DNA from: Juglans regia | Lineage: Eukaryota; Streptophyta; Magnoliopsida; Fagales; Juglandaceae | DNA length: 64,000 bases | NCBI RefSeq assembly: GCF_001411555.2 | Contig: NC_049905.1 | Location: 17,660,097 to 17,724,096, forward strand | Direction: 5' to 3' | Shown: positions 12,027-21,164 of the stretch, one piece after another | How the letters are laid out: every line of letters begins with the position of its first letter | How positions within the stretch are numbered: position 1 is the first letter of the stretch | The notes under the pieces: generated by a model | Told to the model about the DNA's origin: nothing | The model's database searches: none | The model's input: the letters and a program-made list of their open reading frames with translations, nothing else | Position numbers and translations under genes: made by a program

Positions 12027-13307
12027 TCACATGAAAGATGCTAGCTCAATCTCCTCTCTAAAGTAAGCTTTTGTTAGGGAAGAATTCATCTCTTGCGTGA
12101 CCGTTGGTCTGTAGTTTTCCAATAGAGAATCAAGAGCTGTAGGGTTGGAGGTCGTAAAGAGATCTCTAAAAGCTGATTGGAATTCACTCCCAATATCATC
12201 CGAATTTGTCAAGGTCTGTCCCAAATCAGTTTGGAGTTTCTGTATAAAATTTTTCTGTTTTCTAATCGATGCACATTTGTGAAAAAATTTGGTGTTCCTA
12301 TCACCATCCTTGAGCCATCTTTGTTTGGCTCTTTGCCTCCACTTAAGGTCCATTGCCTCTAAAGACACATCCAATTCCTTCTGTACAATTCGAATCTGGT
12401 CATTATCCAACCCAGAGTTGGAAGCTTGCAAAGATCTCAACAGTTCAGTTTCAGTATTTAGGTCTTGTTGATGAGAATTTCTAATCCAATTATACCACTC
12501 TCTCAATTGGAATCTGCATCTCTCAAGTCCCCTTCTAGTGACATCTGCCTTGGAACCCGATTGTAGTGAGCCATGCCAAGCCCTTTTGATCACAAACTCA
12601 CAACCCTCTTGTTTGGCCCACGAAGCTTCATATCTAAAAACTCTTTTGTTTTTGATAAAAGATGGAGTAAATGAGGAACTCGATATGAGAAGAGGGTTGT
12701 TATCAGAACAGATGGTAGGGAGGATGGAAACTGAATTAGAGTAAAAAAGGTCCTGCCATGCACAGTTTGCTAGTCCCCTATCCAATCTTTCTCTTGTGAA
12801 GTTAGGACCCTCAATGTTATTGCACCAAGTAAAAAGGGAGCCCTCAAAGCCCAAATCACCAAGTCCATAATAGGCAAGCGTCTGTCTGAATGCTTCCATC
12901 TAATTAAAAGGTCTAGGAGGACCACCTCTTTTTTCACCATGAGAAGTAAGTTCATTAAAGTCTCCCATGCACAGCCAGGGAGTATCTGGGTTCACTTTTA
13001 ATAGTCTTAGAAGGTTCCAACTTTCTTTTCTTTTTGCAGTAATAGATTGACCATAAAAGCCAGTGATAATGAAAGATTTTCCTGCATTTTCCATTTGAAC
13101 TTGGAGAGATATATGGCTAAGACAATAAGACAACAGATTGGCAGATGTTTCTTGCTTCCAGAAAAAAGCTAGGCCACCACTTCGACCTATGCAATCCACT
13201 ATGAAACTACACTCAAATCCTAGCTTGTTTCTTATGAACTCCATTTTTTCTCTTTTATATTTTGTTTCTATTAAAAAAACCAGTGATGGGGACTTAACTC
13301 TCACCAA
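12027..13307 (-). pseudogene. LINE-1 ORF2 endonuclease and linker
   Basis: 13307-12900 begins inside an exonuclease-endonuclease-phosphatase fold (LVFLIETKYKREKMEFIRNKLG, SGGLAFFWK, WLCMGDFNE). It is followed after a stop or frameshift by 12899-12027, with YGLGDLGFEGSLFTWCNN and RERLDRGLAN, then the LINE linker signature WLKDGDRNTKFFH. In L1 elements this endonuclease nicks the target to prime reverse transcription. The one-base gap between the two open segments at 12899/12900 is a stop codon. Confidence 0.9.
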
Positions 13308-13850
13308 AAGGTGGAGTTCTCTAACTGTCCGAGGGTTCCCAAGCCCTCGGCAGTTCCAGCATAAGGTGATCGTGGAGATGGGCAGTGCTGTTGAACAACC
13401 ACTGCCAAAGTGTGTTTGAGTCTTTTTGAAGATCTCGTAGGTTTAACTGTCGAGCCATTGATTCTTTTTTTCTTTTTGGTGGTTGCATTTCCAGCATAGG
13501 GGTTGGACAAGCTTGACACAACATTCAAGCATGTCTTTCCACGAGCTCTTCTTTTCCAGTTTGACAAAAAGGGAGATTTTGTTTGTAACTTTTGGTCTAA
13601 CTGGGAGTACAGAAGAGAATGACTTACTTGGTAAGTGTTTGCTACGAGGGCCATATTGGTATCCATAAACATCGACTATGACTGCCTGCTGGAAAGTGAG
13701 GTCCTGACATCTTCAACTGGTGACCCCTCAAGACAAGTTGGGGTTGTTTTTTTTATTGTTGACAACTGACACTGTCCTTTTTTGACAAAAGGTCTTCACC
13801 TCCCCTTTCCTTTTCCAATGCAGAGTTTGGTTGTACAGTATCACACGGGA
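13308..13850 (-). other. LINE-1 ORF1/ORF2 junction region
   Basis: Short minus-strand open frames overlap here (13301-13672, 13321-13524). They are rich in basic residues and serines, as in the poorly conserved tail of plant LINE ORF1 proteins. No domain is recognisable. Confidence 0.4.
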
Positions 13851-14585
13851 CTATTGGCGAGAAATCAGTTGACTTTTGAGATAAATTATTCCCTCCAAAA
13901 TCAAACTCTTTATCATCGAAGCTGGCCTGTAGACCACTGCCTGTGGTCTTCCCCTCAGGACTGCTAGAATGTGTTTTGTAGTGATTTGGCTTTTGAGATG
14001 GATCAGCTCTGAGCTAGGGGCCATATTGAAGTGGTGACGCAGTATGAGTACTTCCATCTGAGATATGTCTTGAACATTTGAGCTGTGTGTGCAAAACTAT
14101 ACCACAGTGGTAGCAAAATGAAGGTAGTCTTTCGTATTTGAAAGGTGTCCAGGAACGAGCATCTCCTACATTAATAACACAACCCTTTGTCAAAGGTTTA
14201 GAGAGGTCAATCATCACCTTCACCGTAGGACTCCCCCCCATGCTCTTCCTTTTTCATCAACATCCACCATGATGACCTTACCTGCATTGGTCCCGAGCTT
14301 CTCACTCGTTCTTTTGTTCATCGCAGCAAATGGGTGATCATGGAGTTGGAGCCAAAACGATTCCAGAGAAAACTCGATATCTTTTAAGGCTAGCCTGCCT
14401 TTACACTCCTGAATACAGATTAAATTTCTGTCGAAAGACCAAGGTCGACCAGTTAACACCCAGGTTCTCACGGTGGGGTTATGAAACTCGAGAAGGAACT
14501 TGTTTTTTCCTAAATCTTTGAAAGAAATCCCACCTTCACCATTCCATAGCCTAGTCATTGTTGCTTTGAAGGCTCCTTTATTCAC
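13851..14585 (-). pseudogene. LINE-1 ORF1-like protein: DUF4283 plus CCHC zinc knuckle
   Basis: 14585-14220 on the minus strand encodes a DUF4283-type RNA-binding region (WVLTGRPWSFDRNLICIQE, SFWLQLHDHPFAAMN). It runs across a frameshift into 14241-14014, with VMIDLSKPLTKGCV and the knuckle FCYHCGIVLHTQLKC (C-x2-C-x4-H-x4-C). Plant L1 ORF1 proteins bind the element RNA. The coding region is split by the frameshift near 14230 and ends early. 14590-14868 would be the 5' UTR or N-terminus. Confidence 0.85.
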
Positions 14586-14868
14586 TTCTATGTCTGCAAC
14601 TACCAGTGCAACAAGGCACGAGTTGCTAATTTCCTGAGAAAGCGTAAATTCCTCCTCTGTTAGGTAGTATTTTTGCTATTCCTCTTCCGCTTGAGGCCTT
14701 TACAAAGATGAGAAATCTCCTCTTCCATGTGTGTAAGATCAACTGAGACAAAAAAAAAACTCTATGTATCGAGGAGATCCAAGAGACAGAACTCTATGTT
14801 CCTAGGAAGCATAGAGAGAAAACCCCATCTGCTCAAGAGAGAGGACCGGTTGCCAATTTTATTTCGTT

Positions 14869-14886
14869 ATATAGTTAGCATAAACT
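14869..14886. repeat. Target-site duplication, LINE-1 right copy
   Basis: ATATAGTTAGCATAAACT matches 9213-9230 except at one base. It is followed directly by the AT-rich tract. Confidence 0.9.
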
Positions 14887-15900
14887 ATACTATATATTTT
14901 AATACATTATATATATAATACTATATAATATATATAGTATATATACAGCATTATAACTATAGTATCGTATATATATAATACTATACTATATATATATAGT
15001 ATAGTATTATATAGTATAGTATATATCTATAATTATATATATACACTATATATATATAATGCACTATATATATACTATATAGTAATAATTTTCTGGAATT
15101 CCAAGTCATCTGAGGGTCATAATTTGTATGATTTAAAAAAGTTCCAAACATATGACTTTCAATGGACACTTATATCGATGTCTGAAGATACATACGGTTC
15201 ACTTCATAGCCACAAACGCAACAACTGAAAGTACGCAACTACAATGTGATCACCGAGCTAGCTAGCTAGTCAATCCTCTATATATTCATACTCAAACTGC
15301 CTTGCTATTTATTGATCCAATGGCCAGTCCCGTTTTTTATCTCCCTCTATATGAAAAACGTATTATGCTTTATATATAGTTAAGTTATATAATTTTTTTT
15401 CTTTTTTCTAAGATTAAGTTTTATACTATACTTATAATTTGAAAAATAATCATATTCTAACTAAATTAGTATGAATATATTATATATACTTACTCCATGT
15501 TAAATATTAATTCCCATATTAGCTGTATATTAAATGTTTTTAATCTTTACTTAAACTTGGATACTAGTTGTAATAAATAAAGTATATCGTTTTGAGCTAG
15601 TAATAAGAGCTTGTGGTTCTAATATTGTTTTCATTAGTTTATAATGGATCATATATATAATATATTATATATTATATTATAATATATATTAAGTAATATT
15701 AGATATATACTATACTATATATATAGTACAATATATATATAATATACTATAGAATACATTATATATATATTAATACACGGTATATATAGATACTATAATA
15801 TACTATATATATTATAATATAATATAATATATAGTATGCTATATGTTATAGTATACATTATAATATATAACATATATTAATAATATAATATATTATAGTC
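14887..15900. repeat. AT-rich irregular TATA/ATAT tract
   Basis: Long runs of ACTATATATAGT-like words occur at 14887-15080 and 15640-15900, separated by ordinary AT-rich DNA (15085-15640). No coding region is visible. This is the right part of the tract into which LINE-1 inserted. Confidence 0.6.
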
Positions 15901-15914
15901 AATATTTTAAAAAA

Positions 15915-16218
15915 TAAATTGACAAATGTTTGAACGTAATAAGAATTACGTTTGAATGTTTCCTGTATATAAGGCCAAAATAGAACGGCAAAACGTCTAT
16001 TTTCACCGTTACTAACTTCGTTCCAGTTTGCATGCCGCCACAACTGTCACTAAAAGGTAGGCATTTATTTTTTAATCAAATAACATGTATTTTATTTGAG
16101 ATTTGGGTTTAGTTTTGTTTAAAACGGGCCAAGTAATGGCCGGATGTTTAACTCCATTTTTCGATCACCATGGCTTGCTATTGGCCAAATAGTCACCGTA
16201 GAAAAGTTTCTTGAAGTG
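15915..16218. repeat. Candidate right terminal region of CACTA-1
   Basis: TTTGAACGTAAT and ACGTTTGAATG at 15930-15960, CACCGTTACTAA and ACTGTCACTAAAA around 16000-16055, and GTCACCGTAGAAA at 16192 resemble the subterminal words of the left end. The sequence ends in GTTTCTTGAAGTG (16206-16218), the inverse of CACTTCAAGAAAC. Confidence 0.45.
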
Positions 16219-16240
16219 TATATTTCATTTCTACGGTGAC
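16192..16240. repeat. Perfect 13-bp inverted repeat spanning the CACTA-1 right end
   Basis: GTCACCGTAGAAA (16192-16204) is mirrored exactly by TTTCTACGGTGAC (16228-16240) around a 23-base spacer that contains the candidate terminus TTCTTGAAGTG. Confidence 0.75.
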
Positions 16241-16318
16241 ATTTTAGCATTTAGAATCTTGTAGATTGATTTTGGAGATTTAAATAATGGCTAAGTCGAC
16301 TTAGTCATTCTGTGTCAT

Positions 16319-16790
16319 AACATTCGAACGTTTCACCAAAACGTTTGAACATACGACGTTTCAATTATATAGCCATTAAAACTTGTACGTTTGAACGTAT
16401 ATTGTTTTACATTCAGACGTTATTTCTTAGTAAAATTTACGTTCGGATATTTACTTATATCATCCGAACGTACTACTTTTTAAAATTATTTATGTCTCAA
16501 CGTTCGAATGATAATTCTTTACGTTCGCATGTAAACATACGTTCGAATGATAATTCTTTACGTTCGCATGTAAACATACGTTCGAACGTAACACATAAAC
16601 TTCCAAATGTAAGTTATTTAAATTTATTTATTGGTTTCGTTCGAACGTGTATGTTATACGTTCGTACCTATGTGTTTTACGTGCGAACATAAATTTATTT
16701 ACATCGTTTTACGTGCGAACGTAAGGGATACACGTCCGAACGTTCTATCTTAATGTTCGAACATTTTTTTTGTTATGTTCAAACGTTAAT
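16319..16790. repeat. Palindrome array TTCGAACGT upstream of the transposon-protein fragment
   Basis: Dense TTCGAACGTT variants are present, for example ACGTTCGAACGTAAC near 16577 and GTTCGAACGTG near 16640. A 39-bp unit starting CGTTCGAATGATAATTC is exactly duplicated (16501-16539, 16540-16578), with a third start at 16579. Confidence 0.75.
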
Positions 16791-16901
16791 GCATTGCAGT
16801 TTAAAATTAACAAAAAAAATGTATTAGTGTAAATAATTTTTTTTCATTTTCTATTTTCAGGATATAACTCATCCTCTGCATACTAGGAAATAAGGGAGGG
16901 A

Positions 16902-17243
16902 ATGAGCCACTTAGAACACTGTCGTATCGGGCCTCATACTGTTACGGTAGAGCAAGAGGTCTTGATTAATGACTTCGACGAACTCATATGGGAGCAGACG
17001 AACCTAAGAGATATTTTCCTTAGTAGAGGCTGGAGAAATATCTGCACATTGAGGAGAAATGTATATCCCACAATGGTTCATGAGTTTTATATGGGGATGT
17101 GTGACATGCCTCAGGACGCATCCTCTCACACCGTGACTGTACGCGATGTTTCCATTGAGATTTCACCAGATGTCATTGCCGAGCACCTCGGCATTCGTCG
17201 AGGAGTTGAGACATCTGCACACGTTACACCCTTGAGGATGTAG
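16902..17243 (+). pseudogene. Putative plant transposon protein, N-terminal fragment
   Basis: An open frame of 113 codons starts at ATG 16902, just after an acceptor-like TTTTCAG at 16855-16861. It contains LIWEQTNLRDIFLSRGW and VRDVSIEISPDVIAEHLGIRR. These resemble the region named putative plant transposon protein or plant-mobile-like in large plant elements, where a short DNA/RNA-binding-like module follows a variable N-terminus. The frame stops at 17243 shortly after the conserved block, with more related-looking sequence (GATGACCGAGATGAGGA) downstream, so it is truncated or interrupted. No enzyme motif is visible. The naming is from memory of the motif only. Confidence 0.5.
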
Positions 17244-17621
17244 GCATTTCTGCATCATCTACTGGCCGCCCATTTGAGCCAGCATCAACCAGGATGTAGG
17301 CTCGGGATGATGACCGAGATGAGGATTTCTACATCTTCACCTGGAGGGACCGCATGCAGATTGAGAGCACACAATGCAGTACAAATGTAGATCTGGCATT
17401 GTCCCTCTCTGGCACTATGAATCGGACTTTCTCATCTAAGATCCCAAAGAAAACCTCTCTAACATTGGCAGTGGCGAAGAATGAAGAGAACAATCGAAGG
17501 AAGAAAAGCGAAGCCCTTCTCGAAATCCATTGCAGGATCTCAATGCCATTTACAGCTACAACAATAGCAATTGCAGTGAAGTTTCTTCTATGTCCAAGGA
17601 AGGTCCTAGATGTTGTCTCAG

Positions 17622-17657
<36 letters not shown>

Positions 17658-17949
17658 CCCTTCTCCTCAAGTTCTTATTCTCCTTCTAATTCAAAGTTGA
17701 AAACCCCTTTTCGAAGGTACATAACTCTCTAAGACTCCCAATTTTGCCCCAAATTTAAGCCCTCAAAAGAGATACTCTATCAAAGGAAACTCAGATAGAT
17801 CCATACCAAAAAGGGGGTAGAAAGTGAAGGATAACCCTCCTTGTCCATATCAATGGGAATCTGGGAAAAAACCTCCTAGTTCGACAGGTCAAACATAAAT
17901 GATTATTTCTTATATGTTTCACTTTCTTGACTTCCGATTGGGTTTGCAG
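17244..17949. other. Non-coding stretch with a (CT)n microsatellite
   Basis: An open frame at 17354-17689 shows no recognisable domain and runs into a (CT)n repeat (17623-17653), which also creates the RERERE-type frame on the minus strand. The stretch ends in a good acceptor GGGTTTGCAG at 17949. It may be an intron and exon of the captured La gene, but I cannot confirm that. Confidence 0.4.
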
Positions 17950-18060
17950 GTTGAGTTCTACTTCAGCGATAGAAATCTCCCAAGGGAAAATTTTCTCAAG
18001 AAGTCCACCAGTGAAAGCGATGATGGAAGAATCCTTACTCTTCAATTTATCGGTTATGTC
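17950..18060 (+). pseudogene. La-motif exon fragment (La/SSB-type RNA-binding protein)
   Basis: Directly after the acceptor TTTGCAG, the frame reads VEFYFSDRNLPRENFLKK, then STSESDDGRILTLQF. This is the start of the La motif, whose family consensus is a QVEFYFSDxNLPxDxFL core. La proteins bind 3' oligo(U) ends of nascent Pol III transcripts in the nucleus. Only part of the motif is present. The reading continues past the conserved region into unrelated codons until the stop at 18106-18108, and no RRM follows. It lies between a transposon-protein fragment and LINE debris, so a transposon-captured exon is the simplest explanation. Confidence 0.75.
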
Positions 18061-18418
18061 CTTAATAATAATCTCTCCCTCAATTTGCGTTCCTGTGTTC
18101 GCATGTAAAATATGTACATATTTATGTCTACGTATTTATATGTTTTATCTCTGCCTCGGATCCCAAGCATTCTCCTTACTCTCGACTTTAAATCAAGCAC
18201 CGTTTGTTTTGGTGGGAACTTGAAAGTGTTCCTCCAAAATATTATCTTGGAGTAAAAAGATGTTTCAAGGTAAGTTAGAAAAAAAAAAGTATTGTAAAAC
18301 AAAACAGATCGCATTATGACCCGACCCGAATGGACATGTTCATGTCGGGTCGGGTTGGCGCCTTCTAATAGTCGAGTTGGTCCAAAACCCAGCTTGGGTT
18401 GGTCAGGTTGCAGGCCTA
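18061..18418. other. Short spacer with a GGGTCGGGTT inverted-repeat segment
   Basis: 18315-18355 contains GACCCGACCCGAATGG and the inverse TCGGGTCGGGTTGG, a pattern seen near the ends of some plant hAT-derived repeats. No gene is visible. The LINE-2 RT remnant starts abruptly at about 18419. Confidence 0.35.
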
Positions 18419-19335
18419 ACTATCAGAGATAGTGTGCCCCTTCACGAAAGTCCCTTGATGCTTGGATATGTAATTGGACATTAGGGAGGCAAGGCGGTTG
18501 GCCAGGATTTTGAAAATAATCTTATAAGAGAGCTGACACAAACTGATAAGTCCGAAGTTTGAGAGGGTAGTGGGATTGTTGCCTTTAGGAATTATTGTAA
18601 TGAAAGAGTGCTTCAAAGAAGATGGAAAAAGAACAACCTCAAGAAGATTAGGGTGAATGACGGACTAGCATGCTAAGAAACAAGAGGAAGAGAACCCATA
18701 TGGGGCAGGGGCAGAATCAATAGGAATACTAGAGACAACTTATTTGACTTCCTCCAAAGAGGGAGGATGGAGCATAAAAGTATTCTTAGTATGATGAAAA
18801 ATACTTGCGTTTTTATCACCTTCATATAGCCGTTGGACTCTTGACTTTTGTTTATAAAAAATCTCTTCTTGGATCAAGATGTCATCACGGCCTTTTTTTT
18901 GAAGATTTTGTAAAATAATTTGGTTAGATTCCAAACCAGAATTTTGGAAGACAAATTTCAGCAATCTGGGTTTTATCACATAACTTAGCAAGATTTTGAG
19001 AAATGTTCCCAAAAACATTGAAATTCCAGCCTTTTAAGGCAATTTATAGACACTTGAGTTTGAAAAACAACTCATGAAGATCACTAAGATGACAAGTTAA
19101 GTTCCAATTACAGGAAACAAAGTCAAGAAAAGGAACTTAAAGATTGATGGACCAAATTTAAAATATTTTTATTCTCCACCAAAAGCGGGAAATGGTCCGA
19201 ATGATTTTTCTCATGATAAGAAAGGGTGATTGGGACCAAGGTTGATTGACAAGAGCATGATCAAGTTTCTCCAAGTATATATACCATCTTTTCTATAGGA
19301 CCAAGTGAACTTGGTACCCAAAAAAGGCATATCAA
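18419..19335 (-). pseudogene. LINE-2 endonuclease end, linker and reverse transcriptase start
   Basis: Reading the minus strand from 19335, the frame gives a degraded FGYQVHL(V) and KLDHALVNQPWS, the end of the endonuclease. Next come YEGDKNASIFHHTKN (linker motif, compare WLKDGDRNTKFFH in LINE-1) and FITIIPKGNNP with LISLCQLSYKIIFKILANRL (RT start). Stops and shifts separate the pieces. The sequence ends at the TISDS stop near 18416, before the catalytic FADD box. Confidence 0.8.
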
Positions 19336-19399
19336 GGCTTTAGAAATAAACTGGAGATTCGGCCGATCAAAACTGGTCCGGTTCTAGTTTTAAGTTTTC

Positions 19400-20700
19400 C
19401 GACACCGGATTGGACTAGACCGGTTTGTATACATATATATATTCTTAATTAATTTTTAATATTATATATCATATTTTTTTATATTATATATAATTTTATA
19501 TAATATATAATTATATATGAAATAATGTTATATTATAATTTATAACATAAAATTTAAATCTTAAACATGAAAATCTTCACATAAAATTTATCAAAAGGAA
19601 TATGTTGAGAATTTATTAGGCCATAAAATCTAATTAATATATATACTTTATATTTAAAACATATGATCAAACAAATGTTTAAAATACATTAGTATATTAA
19701 CTACATTTTATGGCATGATATTAATACTATTAGTAATCCACTTTAAGTCTATATATAAATTACTATATAAATCACTATACTAATATTATACCACTATATA
19801 GTACTATAGTGATATAGTAATATTAATATCATCAGTGATATAGTTATACTAATAGTTATATTAATACTATTATATAGTTATACTAAATTAAAATCACTAT
19901 AACAAATACTAATATATAGTTATACTAATAACTATAACGAATACTAATAGTTATACTGACTATTTTAAATACCGTACCGTACCGGCCGGTATGGCTAGTA
20001 TTTACCTTACCAGCCATTGGTCTGGTACAGGTATTCCCTTCATTTCGTACCGGTCCAAATACTGGTCGTACCGACCGATATTTCGGCCTGTACTAGCCTG
20101 GATTTCGGCCTTTAATTGTTTTTTTTTTCATTTTCTCAAACTACAAACTCATTTTTTGACCTCCAATTCAAACTAGGTTATTTATAATATATATGTATTT
20201 ATATATAATTCATTCATATATAGACTATTATTTTAGAATATAATTTATTCATATATCGACTATCCCAAAATGGTACACGAAACGGTACTGGTGTCAAAAT
20301 ATTTTGTTCCAATGCTTTGACCAGTACGGCAACGTCCGATACAGTATTCAAAACATTGGTTATACTAATACTAATAATCTAATATAGTTATACTAAATCA
20401 CTATAACTAATACTAATATATAGCTATACTAATATTATTATATAGTTATACTAATCACTATGACTAAATATAGTATTAATATGACTATTAGTATAGTATA
20501 TAGTATTAGTAATAATTTAGTATCAATATATTATTATATTCCATAATGTATAACATATAATATTAGTCCCACTATATCACTATAATATATATATATATAT
20601 ACGCACTATATGTAGTAGTAACACTATAATAGTATAATATATGTATAATAGTATAGTTAACTTAATATGCTAGTATTAATATCACTATAGCTATAATCTT
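19400..20700. repeat. TATAGTTATACTAAT-type low-complexity tracts around a small MITE
   Basis: The words ATAGTTATACTAATACTA recur many times at 19790-19970 and 20355-20690. They flank a different, GC-richer block at 19970-20345. There is no coding potential. Confidence 0.6.
19970..20345. mobile_element. Small MITE-like element with imperfect terminal inverted repeats
   Basis: The block starts ATTTTAAATACCGTACCG and ends CGATACAGTATTCAAAACA, whose inverse (TGTTTTGAATACTGTATCG) matches the start imperfectly. The interior is rich in GTACCGG/CCGGTAC words, unlike the AT-rich flanks. The flanks both read GTTATACT, a possible target duplication, but that word is common nearby. Confidence 0.45.
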
Positions 20701-21164
20701 GGAAAATGTTGTAATCTAGGATTTATATAGGGGCCGAAATCCAAATGTTGTAATCTTAAAAAATGTTTACTGTTTAGGCTTTTATTTTTAGGGCTTTTTC
20801 ATTGTTTCATTATGCTGATTTCATAGATTTTACTTTGTGCCATTTATTTGATTTGTGGTATTCGAGGGGCTTATATTATGTGCCATTTTGTGGTCCATAA
20901 TGTAATGCAAGTAATATGCAAATTTCCTGGTCAATGTTAATATGTTATTGATTCATTTGAAGTTTTGGTAAGCTTTGATGCATTTTATTGATTCACTAGT
21001 CAGTTTGTTTAAGTTGCTGAACAAAGATCTTCTTCCTCATGGTTTGCTATTCTGTTTAGTTTTGGTACCCTTAGCCAAATTATTTTGCTGTTCTGTTTAG
21101 TTCTAAATTAGAAATTAATATTGTTAAACAAATAAAAATATGTTTAATTGTTTTATTGTTACAG
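20701..21164. other. hAT leader or intron
   Basis: T-rich sequence upstream of the transposase, ending in the acceptor TTGTTACAG immediately before ATG 21165. It is probably the first intron or 5' UTR of the hAT gene. Confidence 0.45.

Larger units (their letters stand above)
9231..14868 (-). mobile_element. LINE-1: full-length L1-type non-LTR retrotransposon, inactive
   Basis: The element runs on the minus strand from about 14868 (5' end) to the poly(A), seen as 12-13 T at 9230-9242. It carries an ORF1-like nucleic-acid-binding protein (DUF4283 plus a CCHC knuckle), then an ORF2 with apurinic endonuclease, reverse transcriptase, zf-RVT and RNase H parts in the standard order of plant L1 elements. 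The 5638-bp length and 18-bp target duplication show a full-length insertion. Several frameshifts and stops break ORF2, so the copy is dead. The insertion lies within an AT-rich tract, consistent with endonuclease preference for T/A-rich targets. Confidence 0.9.
2315..16218 (-). mobile_element. CACTA-1: decayed En/Spm-type DNA transposon with a nested LINE
   Basis: The left end reads CACTACAACATAA, followed by ACCGTCAC/GTGACGGT subterminal repeats. The candidate right end on the minus strand reads CACTTCAAGAAAC at 16218, followed by CTACGGTGAC. Between them, on the minus strand, lie a TNP2-like transposase and a Ptta/TNPA-like gene, the usual CACTA pair, with TTCGAACGTT arrays on both sides. 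Removing the LINE at 9231-14868 and one target copy leaves about 8.2 kb, a normal CACTA size. The flanking 3-bp sequences (ATA left, TAT right) do not match, and the two termini agree at only about 9 of 13 positions. The left end is therefore well supported and the right end tentative. The N-terminal part of the transposase is missing. Confidence 0.6.

Noticed and set aside
2312..16221. Three-base target duplication for CACTA-1
   Set aside because: The flanks read ATA and TAT and do not match, so I do not claim a duplication.
17329..17670. Minus-strand ORF with an Arg-Glu repeat
   Set aside because: The repeat is simply the (CT)n microsatellite read in reverse; no domain is present.
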